The translations under genes were made by a program, and so were the position numbers. From positions 1-46,247 of the forward strand of contig JAFRPY010000032.1 of assembly GCA_017428925.1 (NCBI GenBank): a stretch of DNA of 46,247 nucleotides, written 5' to 3'. The DNA comes from Prevotella sp. Lineage in GTDB: Bacteria > Bacteroidota > Bacteroidia > Bacteroidales > Bacteroidaceae. The notes beneath the pieces were generated by a model. The model had not been told where the DNA came from and ran no database searches. It worked only from the letters and a program-made list of their open reading frames with translations. Shown one piece after another: positions 1 to 8,648 of this stretch. The first letter of the stretch is position 1. Every line of letters begins with the position of its first letter.

Positions 1-194
1 TATTTGTTGGAAGGCAGGCTGGGTGCTTGCACACAAGCAGAATTACAACAAATGGCGTTAATACTCTGACAAGAGTATCTTTCTCAGCAAGGGGTTTTCA
101 AGGTTTTTGTTCAAAATCAACAACCGAAACTTAAATTAATTTTAAATTTAATTTCAAGGGCATAGCCCGACCAAAAGAAAATATAACAAAAAAA
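1..194. other. Intergenic left edge, no gene seen
   Basis: I see no convincing coding region here. Bases 128-170 are AT-rich and end in a small GC hairpin (GGGC-AT-AGCCC). They closely resemble, in inverse orientation, the sequence at 41609-41655, so this is one copy of a dispersed intergenic repeat. Confidence 0.4.
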
Positions 195-545
195 ATGGGG
201 ATGCCCAAACTCACTGGTCGGTGTTACCATATCTTTGCACGAGAAAAAAGTATTACCTACCCATAATTTTAATCAAATACCATGAAAAACATTTACATCA
301 GAAACACAGACGACATGAAGGCCCCCAGCATCCGGGGGCCTTCAGCTGATTCCCGCCACAGACGCCTTTTGTCACGACATGGCCTGAAACTATGCACGAA
401 CCCGTAGAACCGGGATTTCCAAAACCCTATCTTTTGCCCTGCGTCCCACCCTGTATTGCGACTCAAAAGCCTATCTTTTGAAAAGCAATACAGGGGTTTT
501 TTGTGCCCAAATCCGTATTTTTCGCCCCTCAAATCCTTATTTTTC
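195..545 (+). repeat. Dispersed element, copy A (promoter, short ORF, palindrome)
   Basis: This unit recurs in inverse orientation at 34125-34520. The order is the same in both: a block reading CCCAAACTCACTGG, a TATCTTTG -7 box (230-237 here), an ATG-AAA-AAC short ORF, then a palindromic block. The palindrome here has perfect 11-bp arms CCCTGTATTGC (449-459) and GCAATACAGGG (485-495). It is surrounded by recurring CCTATCTTTTG and AAATCCTTATTTTT words. The short ORF bodies differ between the copies, while the promoter and palindrome are conserved. I do not know the element's name or mobility mechanism. Confidence 0.6.
282..407 (+). CDS. Short ORF of repeat element A (41 aa)
   Basis: The ORF starts MKNIYIRNTDD and is 41 residues long. 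It begins 45 bp after a TATCTTTG -7 box and runs through a strong hairpin (GAAGGCCCCC / GGGGGCCTTC, about 315-341) that has no following T run. The second element copy also begins ATG-AAA-AAC at the same place but then diverges, giving a 29-residue ORF at 34338-34427. The conserved start with a variable body suggests either leader peptides or remnants of a small-protein gene. Translation is unproven and I assign no function. Confidence 0.25.
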   Translation: MKNIYIRNTDDMKAPSIRGPSADSRHRRLLSRHGLKLCTNP

Positions 546-664
546 CCATTCGCCAACACTATTTCTCCATTCCAATTGGTGTCATTTTTTTATACATTTC
601 AACAAAAGGTGAAGGAAATTCGGCCATCTTTTGCCTTCGTGTTCAGTAAAAAAAACGTACATGA

Positions 665-696
665 TTTGGCAGTTACGCCACTTTGTGCTATCTTTG
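665..696 (+). promoter_or_regulatory. Promoter of upp
   Basis: TTTG at 665-668 and TATCTTTG at 689-696 are separated by exactly 20 bp, matching the Bacteroidetes sigma-ABfr promoter. The upp ATG lies 22 bp downstream, so the leader would be only about 15 nt. Confidence 0.75.
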
Positions 697-718
697 CACG
701 GAAAACGAATCACAAAAT

Positions 719-1378
719 ATGAAAACAATTAACCTGTCAGAACAAAACAGCGTGCTCAGCCAATATATGGCGGAAATCCGCGACATCGACTACCAGAAGA
801 ACCGCCTGCTCTTCCGAAACAATGTAAGGCGCATCGGCGAGATTGTCGCCTACGAAATTTCGAAAACGCTAACCTACGAGCCGTCGTTCGTGGAAACCCC
901 GTTGGGAACAGCCAACGTGGCACTGCCGAAAGACAAACTGGTGATTGCCACCGTGCTGAGGGCCGGTCTGCCTTTCCATGAAGGTTTCCTGCATGTGTTC
1001 GACCACGCTGAGAACGGTTTCGTCAGTGCCTATCGCATGTACACCAACCGCGAACATACGGAGGTGGGCATCCACACGGAATACATGGCGGCACCATCGG
1101 TGGAGGGCAAAACGCTCATCATTGCCGATCCGATGCTGGCCACGGGCGGGAGCATGGCCGCCGCCTACGAGGCCCTGCTGAAACACGGCACACCGAAGGC
1201 CGTGCACATAGCCGCCGTGATAGCCACACCCGAGGGCATCGAGGTGGTGAAACAGGCCGTAAATCCCGAAACCACCACGCTATGGACTGCCGCCATCGAC
1301 CCGGGCATGAACGAGCAAAAGTATATCGTGCCGGGATTCGGTGATGCCGGGGATTTGTGCTATGGGGAGAAAAAATAA
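719..1378 (+). CDS. upp: Uracil phosphoribosyltransferase
   Basis: The enzyme makes UMP from uracil and PRPP in the cytosolic pyrimidine salvage pathway. The 219-residue protein has the PRPP-binding segment LIIADPMLATGGSM (around residue 133) and the C-terminal uracil-binding stretch IVPGFGDAGDLCYG, both characteristic of Upp, and its length is normal for the family. I chose the ATG at 719 because an upstream in-frame TTG at 683 lies inside the promoter -7 region. The gene is monocistronic: its own promoter is 22 bp upstream and a strong terminator hairpin follows about 90 bp after the stop. Confidence 0.95.
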   Translation: MKTINLSEQNSVLSQYMAEIRDIDYQKNRLLFRNNVRRIGEIVAYEISKTLTYEPSFVETPLGTANVALPKDKLVIATVLRAGLPFHEGFLHVFDHAENGFVSAYRMYTNREHTEVGIHTEYMAAPSVEGKTLIIADPMLATGGSMAAAYEALLKHGTPKAVHIAAVIATPEGIEVVKQAVNPETTTLWTAAIDPGMNEQKYIVPGFGDAGDLCYGEKK

Positions 1379-1400
1379 AAGACAAAAAGACAACCCCAAA

Positions 1401-1570
1401 GCCCTACAGACCCACCCCCGCCCTCCCTATAGGGAGGGAGTTATTACTTGTTACGGAGAAAACATAAAAAGCCACCTTTTCGGGTGGCTTTTTATTATAT
1501 TGAAAGGATTTTACCCTCTACAGCATACTGCTCCCTCCCTATAGGGAGGGCGGGGGTGGGTCTGTAGGGC
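1401..1570. repeat. Perfect 40-bp inverted repeat framing a terminator
   Basis: Bases 1401-1440 are the exact reverse complement of 1531-1570. Each arm contains its own internal palindrome CCCTCCCTATAGGGAGGG. The 90 bp between the arms hold the upp terminator. A partial extra copy of the GGGGTGGGTC word follows at 1571-1581. The layout resembles a REP/BIME-type or MITE-like intergenic element. I see no encoded protein in it. Confidence 0.75.
1466..1493 (+). terminator. Intrinsic terminator after upp, probably bidirectional
   Basis: The stem AAAAAGCCACC / GGTGGCTTTTT with a TTTTCG loop ends in a T run on the plus strand and, read from the other side, in a T run on the minus strand. It lies between the convergent ends of upp and korB, so it could stop both. 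Confidence 0.85.
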
Positions 1571-1588
1571 AGGGGTGGGTCTTTTTTT

Positions 1589-2593
1589 CTATTTTACCTC
1601 CCAAATATCGTTGGTCTCCAGGAGTTCAGCGAAGTTGTGATACTTCTTCTGAGCCTTCACCTCCTCAATCTGAGCCGTCACGCTGTCGTCGTAGGTGGGG
1701 GCATCCACGTCGCGGATGACGCCGAGGGCAATGGGGAAACCGTCGTTGTTGCCCATCAGGGCGAGCTTCAACTGCAGGGTGTTGTCCTCACAATGAGCGT
1801 CGTGGACAAGGATGTCCTTCTCGGTGATGCCGTTCTCACCAATCTTCACAATCTTCAGGCCGAAACCTTCCTGCACCAGTCCAAATTCGTTGTTAGGGCC
1901 GAAGATGAGGGGCTTGCCGTGCTCCACGTAGATGGCGTTTTCCTTACGTGCATCGGGTTTGTAGACGGCATCGTGACAGTGGTCGTTGAAGATGACGCAG
2001 TTCTGCAGAATCTCGCAGACGGCGGCACCCTTATGATTATAGGCACTTTTCAAAATCTCTACCGTTCCCTTGGCATCGGTGGCCACGGCACGGGCAAAGA
2101 AATGGCCACGGGCACCGAAACAGAGTTCGGCGGGACGGAACGGGTCTTCCACTGTGCCGTAGGGTGACGACTTGCTCACGAATCCACGTGGAGAGGTGGG
2201 GCTGTACTGTCCCTTCGTCAGACCGTAGATGCGGTTGTTGAGCAGAATCATGTTGAGGTTGATGTTGCGGCGGTTGGCATGGATGAAATGGTTACCACCG
2301 ATGGCCAGACCGTCACCGTCGCCCGACACCTGCCATACGGTGAGATTGGGGTTAGCCACCTTTGCACCGGTAGCAATCGCGGCTGCACGTCCGTGGATGG
2401 TGTTCATGCCGTAGGTGGCCATATAGTGGGGCAGACGGCTGCTACAGCCGATACCCGAAATCACTGCAACATCTTTGGGGGCTACGCCAATCTCGGCCAT
2501 AGCCTTATGGAGCGATGCCAGGAAAAAGTGGTCACCGCAACCCGGACACCAGCGTGGCTGTCCTTTCTTGAAATCATTTGCTGTGTAGGTCAT
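1589..2593 (-). CDS. korB: 2-oxoglutarate:ferredoxin oxidoreductase, beta subunit
   Basis: This is the TPP-binding subunit of the ferredoxin-linked 2-oxoacid oxidoreductase that converts 2-oxoglutarate and CoA to succinyl-CoA in anaerobic Bacteroidales. The 334-residue protein opens with the iron-sulfur and TPP region WCPGCGDHF (around residue 16). It carries the TPP motif VSGDGDGLAIGGNHF (around residue 90) followed by NMILLNNRIYGLTKGQYSPT, typical of KorB. korA lies upstream on the same strand. About 530 bp containing a GxxExxY gene separates the two, an unusual gap for subunits of one complex. The exact 2-oxoacid specificity is inferred from family resemblance. Confidence 0.9.
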   Translation of the reverse strand: MTYTANDFKKGQPRWCPGCGDHFFLASLHKAMAEIGVAPKDVAVISGIGCSSRLPHYMATYGMNTIHGRAAAIATGAKVANPNLTVWQVSGDGDGLAIGGNHFIHANRRNINLNMILLNNRIYGLTKGQYSPTSPRGFVSKSSPYGTVEDPFRPAELCFGARGHFFARAVATDAKGTVEILKSAYNHKGAAVCEILQNCVIFNDHCHDAVYKPDARKENAIYVEHGKPLIFGPNNEFGLVQEGFGLKIVKIGENGITEKDILVHDAHCEDNTLQLKLALMGNNDGFPIALGVIRDVDAPTYDDSVTAQIEEVKAQKKYHNFAELLETNDIWEVK

Positions 2594-2610
2594 AACACTT
2601 TATTTTTAAC

Positions 2611-3112
2611 AACGAATTTATCGAATTAAACGAATTATTCCTCTACCCTGATTTGGCGTCAAGTCTGTTTATCGAATTAAACGAAAGTTCACTTTACCTT
2701 TTATAACGGAAGTTCGGAAGTCGGACTTGCTGCAGGGAGGTTTCCCCGAAATTTATGAGGAGGGCCAACCTGAAATTGCAGATTCTTGCATAATTGATGG
2801 CCTGTGCCTTGTGTACTTCTTCAAGTTCCTTTATTGCCTTCAGTTCTACAATGATTTTATCGTAGCAGACGAAGTCTGGCCTGAAGGTCGATTTAAGGAT
2901 TTCTCCCTTGTAATCAATATGAAGCTCGGGTTCTCTGCTGTATGGAATCTGCTGAAGTTTGAGTTCTGCTTCAAAGGCATCTTGGTAAACCTTCTCTGTG
3001 AATCCTGCCCCCAATGTATTATGGACAGCCATAGCCGCTCCGATAATATTGTGCGATTCCAGTGCAAAAACAATCCCGCTCATCCGAATTCGTTAAATTC
3101 GTTAAATTCGTT
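2611..3112. repeat. Inverted repeats flanking the GxxExxY gene
   Basis: The sequence 2611-2636 and the reverse complement of 3087-3112 match at 24 of 26 positions. Both are built from an ACGAATT/TTAA unit repeated about every 9 bp. A further partial copy lies at 2669-2685. The repeats lie immediately on either side of the GxxExxY gene and inside the kor operon, as expected for the ends of a small inserted cassette. Confidence 0.6.
2694..3083 (-). CDS. GxxExxY protein (PD-(D/E)xK nuclease-like fold)
   Basis: The 129-residue protein carries the family signature GAGFTEKVY (around residue 25) and the nuclease-like core RPDFVCYDKIIVELKA (around residue 68), which fits a PD-(D/E)xK arrangement. 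The family is widespread in Bacteroidetes as isolated genes of unknown function. Here it sits between korA and korB on the same strand and is bounded by 26-bp imperfect inverted repeats, which suggests insertion as a cassette. Nuclease activity is a family-level inference and no substrate can be named. Confidence 0.85.
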   Translation of the reverse strand: MSGIVFALESHNIIGAAMAVHNTLGAGFTEKVYQDAFEAELKLQQIPYSREPELHIDYKGEILKSTFRPDFVCYDKIIVELKAIKELEEVHKAQAINYARICNFRLALLINFGETSLQQVRLPNFRYKR

Positions 3113-3126
3113 GTTTTGTTATTATT

Positions 3127-4977
3127 TTATTTGTTGTTTATTATCTCTTCGAAGTTTGCGACAAGTGAGGAGGTGGTGAAAGGCTGTCCCTTGACCTCGT
3201 TGAACTGGAAGGGTACGAAGTTGTCCACCATCATGCGCAGATAGCCGGCAAGCTGTCCCATGTTCTGTTCGGCCACCACGACCTTTTTGTACTTGGAAAG
3301 CACTTCGGCGGTGTTCTTGGGCAGCGGATTGATGTACTTGAAATGAGTCTGAGCCACCTTGTAACCCTTCTGGCGGAGTTCATCCATGGCCGAACGCAGA
3401 TGACCGTATGTAGAACCGAAGCCCACAATGAGCAGATCGGCATCGTCGACATCACCGTCAACTTCGAGGTCGGGAACCTGAATATTGGCAATTTTCTGCT
3501 GGCGCAGGCGCGTCATCAGGTCGTGATTTTCGGGATTGGTCGAGATTGCACCCGTGTTGGAGTCTTTCTCCAGTCCGCCAAGGATATGCTCGAAGCCCTC
3601 GCGACCGGGCACTGCCCAGTAGCGGGTGCCATTTTCAGCACGCATATAGGGTGTCCATTTTCCTTTCAGTTCCTCGGGAACATACGGAGGATTGATGGCT
3701 GGCAGTTTGGCGAGGTCGGGGAGTTTGAAAGCACCCGAACCATTTGCACAGTAGGCATCGGTGAGCAGAATGACGGGCGTCATGTGCTCCAGAGCCATCT
3801 TGCAAGCCATATAGGCTGCATCAAAGCAGTCGGTGGGACTGGTGGCAGCCATCACCGGCATGGGACTCTCACCATTACGGCCGAAGAGGGCCTGAAGGAG
3901 GTCGGTCTGTTCCGACTTCGTGGGGAGACCAGTGGCAGGACCGCCGCGCTGCACATCGAGCACCACCAACGGCAATTCCATGATGACGGCGAGGTTCATG
4001 GCCTCACTCTTCAGGCAGATGCCAGGACCAGAGGTAGAAGTCACGCCCAAAGCACCGGCAAAAGAAGCACCGAGGGCAGAAGCACAGCCCGAGATTTCAT
4101 CCTCACACTGCACCGTTGTCACGCCCAGCGACTTGTGCTTAGACAGTTCGTGGAGCACGTCGGTAGCCGGAGTGATGGGGTAAGAACCCAGATAAAGCTT
4201 CAGCCCAGCCTTCTCGGCAGCAGCAATGAAGCCGTAGGCCGTGGCCTTATTACCCGTGATATCCATATAGCGGCCAGGTTCCTTCTCCTTCGACTCGATA
4301 CGATAAACATTCATGGCCGAAGAATGGGTGTTGTGACCGTAATCGTAGCCAGCCTGTATCACCTTGATATTCGCCTCGGCAATAGCAGGCTTCTTGGCAA
4401 ATTTATCCTTGAGGAAGTTGAACACCAGGTTCAAGTCGCGGTCAAAGAGCCAGCATACCAATCCCAGTGCAAACATATTGCGGCATTTCAGCACGGCCTT
4501 GTTATCCATTCCTGAGTCTGCCAGTGCATCTTTTACCATCTGTGTGATGGGGCACTGGATGACGCGGTCGGGATCGACACCCATCTCACCGAGATAGTCT
4601 TCCGTCTGGAAGGCTGCCTTCTTCAGGTCGTTGGGACCGAAAGAATCTGTGTCGATGATGATTGTCGCCTGTGGCTTGGCATATTTCAACTGCGTCTTCA
4701 GCGCAGCAGCGTTCATAGCCACCAGCACGTCGGCCTTGTCGCCCGGTGTATACACCTTTCCGGCACCGATGTGCACCTGAAAGCCGGAGACACCCGTCAG
4801 CGAGCCTTGCGGGGCGCGGATGTCAGCGGGATAGTCGGGGAATGTTGAGATACCATTACCTACGGTAGCAGAGACCGTAGAAAAGATGTTTCCGGCCAAC
4901 TGCATACCATCGCCGGAATCACCCGAAAAGCGGACCACCACTTGGTCCAGTTCCTGAATGTCCAATTTTTCTGCCAT
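3127..4977 (-). CDS. korA: 2-oxoglutarate:ferredoxin oxidoreductase, alpha subunit with fused gamma domain
   Basis: The protein has 616 residues. The N-terminal part (about 1-190) is the gamma domain, with VVRFSGDSGDGMQLAGN and DIRAPQGSLTGVSGFQVHIG. The alpha pyrimidine-binding domain follows, with GSYPITPATDVLHELSKH near residue 260 and QRGGPATGLPTKSEQTDL near residue 345. The gamma-alpha fusion is the usual KorA form in Bacteroidetes. It partners KorB encoded downstream to make succinyl-CoA from 2-oxoglutarate with ferredoxin reduction. The start is well supported: MAEKLDIQEL leads straight into the domain. Confidence 0.92.
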   Translation of the reverse strand: MAEKLDIQELDQVVVRFSGDSGDGMQLAGNIFSTVSATVGNGISTFPDYPADIRAPQGSLTGVSGFQVHIGAGKVYTPGDKADVLVAMNAAALKTQLKYAKPQATIIIDTDSFGPNDLKKAAFQTEDYLGEMGVDPDRVIQCPITQMVKDALADSGMDNKAVLKCRNMFALGLVCWLFDRDLNLVFNFLKDKFAKKPAIAEANIKVIQAGYDYGHNTHSSAMNVYRIESKEKEPGRYMDITGNKATAYGFIAAAEKAGLKLYLGSYPITPATDVLHELSKHKSLGVTTVQCEDEISGCASALGASFAGALGVTSTSGPGICLKSEAMNLAVIMELPLVVLDVQRGGPATGLPTKSEQTDLLQALFGRNGESPMPVMAATSPTDCFDAAYMACKMALEHMTPVILLTDAYCANGSGAFKLPDLAKLPAINPPYVPEELKGKWTPYMRAENGTRYWAVPGREGFEHILGGLEKDSNTGAISTNPENHDLMTRLRQQKIANIQVPDLEVDGDVDDADLLIVGFGSTYGHLRSAMDELRQKGYKVAQTHFKYINPLPKNTAEVLSKYKKVVVAEQNMGQLAGYLRMMVDNFVPFQFNEVKGQPFTTSSLVANFEEIINNK

Positions 4978-5076
4978 ATAATCTTGTTCTGTTAAAGGTT
5001 CTTCTTTAATACAAAAACGCTGGGAAGCAAATTGCGGTTTGGCTGCCCTGCGTTTTCATAGTCCGTTAAACGGCTG

Positions 5077-5107
5077 CAAAGTTCGTAATAATTATTGAAA
5101 AAACAAA
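5077..5107 (-). promoter_or_regulatory. Candidate korA promoter
   Basis: On the minus strand TTTG (5104-5107) is followed after 19 bp by GAACTTTG (5077-5084), an imperfect TAnnTTTG box, about 100 bp before the korA ATG. Confidence 0.45.
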
Positions 5108-5178
5108 ATGTTTTTGCATAAATCGGTGGAAATTCATGCAAAAACATTCATTTTTGAATATCTGTGATAATAAAAATA

Positions 5179-5391
5179 CTATTTATCGTCTTCGTCCCAG
5201 TTGCTGTAGAGTTTCCTCACATCAATGTTTAGTACGGGTTTGTCGTCGTCGGGTTCAAAGAAATCCTGCTCCTTGGCACCACCCACCTGCGGGTCGGGGA
5301 TATAGCCCGGCGGCATTCCGCTGCCAGCCAGTAAAAACGGACTGCTCTCCGTCACGGTTATCAGTGGCCTTGCATATATGATTTTATCCAT
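5179..5391 (-). CDS. Small acidic hypothetical protein (70 aa)
   Basis: The protein starts MDKIIYARPLITVTESSPF and ends in an acidic tail (EPDDDKPVL...NWDEDDK). There is no signal peptide or membrane segment. It starts 8 bp after the stop of the C10 protease gene on the same strand, so the two are probably co-transcribed. Small proteins beginning with such a proline/threonine-rich head occur downstream of secreted proteins in Prevotella, but I do not recognise a function. Confidence 0.5.
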   Translation of the reverse strand: MDKIIYARPLITVTESSPFLLAGSGMPPGYIPDPQVGGAKEQDFFEPDDDKPVLNIDVRKLYSNWDEDDK

Positions 5392-5399
5392 GATATTTC

Positions 5400-8300
5400 T
5401 TATTTTGTGAGATATTTCTTTCCGTTCTTAATATACACACCCTTTGCCGGAATGCCCACACGCTGGCCTTGCAGGTTATAGATGACCGGTTCAGCGGAAG
5501 CGACAGGCTCAGGCATTTCCAGAGAGACGATTCCCGTGGTGGTGGACGGCAGTGTGGCAATTGCCAGGGCTTCAGGACGGAACAGTGCCATCTTCAGCGT
5601 GACGTATGCACGGAAGGGATTCACGGTAACGGTTCCCGAAGCCTGCATAAACTTGCTGCCGGCGGCATCGAGCTGATAAGGAGTCTCCACGTCAGTAGCG
5701 GCCAATGCACCCGTAAAGGTGTAACTGTTGGTGCCCAGCGACAGGCCGACGGTGGCCTTCACCACGGCATTCTCGGCACTGAAGGTAATGGCCTCGCCCT
5801 GCAGTTTCCACGCCTTGCCCCATTTGTTGCCGGGCACGGCAATAATATAAGGCGTGTTGGCCTTTAGTTGCGTGGGATAGTTGTAATAGAGCGTCGTGCC
5901 GTCTTCAACGCCCGAAAATTCCTTTATCCACATATTCTTCCCCGATTCCGTTGCACTGGTGAACCACGTCAGGTTTTTGTTGTCGGAAACCCTTACGGCC
6001 TTCGTAGCAGCAAAGGGCAACACCATTGTCTCCCAACCGACGGCAGTGGCCTCGCCGTTGTAGGCCAGTTGCGGCGTGCGCGTATAGCTGACGCTTTCAG
6101 CCGTGAAGTCGATGGGCGAATAGAAATCGTAGCCGTCCTGCAAGACGATGCTTTCGGCAGCAGTACCCTTCACGACGTTCAGTCCGCTGATGCCATCAGG
6201 AGTATCTGCATTCTCGTCGAGCAGATAGAGCGTGTTGGGGTTGCTGTTGGGCGTTATCGATGTGACGGAAGAAACGCCCCTGAGGTCGACGACAACAGCA
6301 TCGCTTGCCACGTCAAAAGATTCAGAAGCAGCATAACTCACAACGGAGCCGTCGCCAAGATAGGTTGTCACGCCGGAGGCATCCCAGAAAACGAACTGAT
6401 ATCCGCCCACATAGAACATATACTTCAGCGTATTGTCCACCTGCAGGTCTGACAAGGTAAAATCGTACGACTTGGTTTCCCCTGCAGGTATGTTTACACT
6501 GATCGCGCCTACAGAATAACCACTGTACGAAGTCGACCCGGAAGATTCTTGTTTATACAGGCTGACATCAATATCTCCGATAAGCGGCAGATTAGAATCA
6601 TTATTCTGAACGGTAATCGTAAATGTGGATGCCGGCCCGTAAATATAATTCACTCCACTTTTGACTTCACTATTAGATGCCGTGATGCTTTGCACGATAT
6701 AAGACGCAGAGCTTTCCTTGTCCAGGATTTCGACCGTCGCCGTTCCCACCACGTCGGTGCCAGCCTCATCGGTGGCTACCCACACATTATAAGTGCCGGC
6801 AGAAGTGGGCGTAAAATAGAAGGGAATGAGCGACTTGCCGTTGGCAGGAACCGTAGAGCCAGTACAAGACTGGGCACTGCCCATATCCGACGTCGTGCTG
6901 GCGAAGAAATAGAGATTATCGTAGTATTCCGCAGCGCTGCTGTTCTTCAGCTTGGCCACCACCTCCTGCAGATCTCCTGCATAGCCATCGGTGGAAAGGC
7001 TAACGCTCTCGAGCGACAATTCTGGAACAGGGAGCGTAAGTGTTACTACGCCACCACTTACGGTAACGACAACAAACTGAGAAGAACTGTTCACCCAAGT
7101 GTCGGAACTGGACAGCTTGCTGATAATATGCAACTCGTATGTTCCGTCTTCAAGTCCTTTGCCAGAAAGGTCAATATCCAAACTTGAATCACCGTAGTAT
7201 GGCTCGAATTCATCCTGATACTTGTCCAACACCTGATATCCGTCGTCGGTCTTCAAGCCGAAACCAAGGTCGAATGTGTAGGTGCCACTCGTCAGGTTAT
7301 ATATCCCTGTAGTTACCACGGTGCCGCTGACACTGAGATTTTGGGCTGTCATGTGAACATTTCCCCCGAAGGTCTCTCCGTCAGGCCGCTGTATGCCGAT
7401 AATTGCACCCTGGTCGGACGAGTATCCGTCCTTTGTCCCACTGGATCCCGAGCCATTGTTGTCGTTAGGATTACAAAGCGAAAGCAGATAGAATCCATCC
7501 TGATAACCACCCCATCCCCAGTTGATGTGGAAATAGTTGTCGGTATCGTAGCCGTCACAGACAAATGCGTGACCACCATTAGACGACTGGCCTTCGAGAA
7601 TCACCACGCGCCCCTCGCTCAGTTCGCCGTAGACCAGCGCTATCCAGCCATCAAGCGTATAAGAAGAACGGTCGACATACCTCACAGCGTCGTCGTAGCC
7701 GAAATAATTTTTCAGAGCAGTAGCTACATTTGAGGCAACGGCTCCCGAACTGTCATAACAATACTTCATTTCGACGCTCTGGCCACAATAGCGCATCAGC
7801 GTACTAACAGCCTCGGCCTCGGCATCAGTTTCAGCCTCACTGCCTGTATAACTGCCTTTCATGTTAACCCAGTCGAATGTCGTGGGGGGCAGGGCTGCAA
7901 GCGTACCAGCAGCTGTTACGTTTGTATATTTCTGACCGCTGGTATAACTTGGTATTTCCGTACACGCCTCTTGCGGCCACTCGTTGAACTTCATGGCCTG
8001 GGCCATTGCCGTAGCGACACATCCCGTCAGACAATAATAGGTCGTGTTGTTACTGGTATTCGTCACCTTCGGGCACTTGAAGTTGTAGGCCGTGCCTTTG
8101 TTGAACGACTTTTTCCTTGATCCCATGTGGTGGTCATCATCGGACTGATAGAACTCATGGCCGGGTCTTTTGCACGCCTTACAGCAGAACGCTGTCCACT
8201 TGTCACCGCTGCTATCTGGCTGCACATATCCTCGAGCCATGCCTTCATGTTGACGGGAATATCCCCGTCGGCGAACGTGCCTGTTTCGCTATAGCCCAGC

Positions 8301-8575
8301 ACCGGCTCAACAGTATCGTCGGCAGCAGCAATGACAAAGCCTCCGCTGCCCAGGTTGAAGGCATAGTAGTACGTGCCCGTCCCTGCAGCTTTCTCCTGAA
8401 CTTTTGTCAGCGAAGGAGACTTGTAGGGTGCAGCTTTCTGGCGACCAGGTTTGCTTTCATGCCGCATTTTCAGGAATGCCTGCACATTCTCTTGCGCCTT
8501 CTGAGCGTCAATCGGGTTGGCCTGTAGATGAATTGCCGACAAGGCAATCGCTATGGCAATAATGAGTCTCTTCAT
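5400..8575 (-). CDS. Secreted C10 (streptopain-like) cysteine protease, frameshifted
   Basis: The gene begins MKRLIIAIAIALSAIHLQA, a signal peptide, followed by a Spi-type propeptide ending in TTTWDQG. There the frame breaks, and the mature domain continues in another frame with KSFNKGTAYNF, the catalytic-Cys block CLTGCVATAMAQAMKF, the His block NGGHAFVCDGYD and HINWGWGG. Long beta-rich repeats follow. The C terminus VIYNLQGQRVGIPAKGVYI resembles a T9SS type A sorting motif. The break is at a run of five A (minus strand, 8110-8114); six A would restore one protein of about 1058 residues. Either a real inactivating frameshift, a slippage-prone tract or a read error could explain it. Without correction, only an unsecreted mature part (5400-8240) would be made. 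Confidence 0.8.
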
Positions 8576-8610
8576 AGGTTAAACAATTTTGAATATCATT
8601 AATGACATCG

Positions 8611-8640
8611 CAAAGATAGCCAAAAATTTTGGGAAAACAA
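8611..8640 (-). promoter_or_regulatory. Promoter of the C10 protease gene
   Basis: On the minus strand TTG (8638-8640) and TATCTTTG (8611-8618) are 19 bp apart and lie 36 bp before the protease ATG. This separates the protease gene from the polyene operon that ends at 8649. Confidence 0.65.
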
Positions 8641-8648
8641 GTTTTTTG

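Noticed and set aside
869-1207. Minus-strand frames inside upp
   Set aside because: They are shadows of upp with no start context or family resemblance.
3343-4515. A 390-codon open frame opposite korA
   Set aside because: It is antisense to a clear conserved gene and has no protein-like features of its own.
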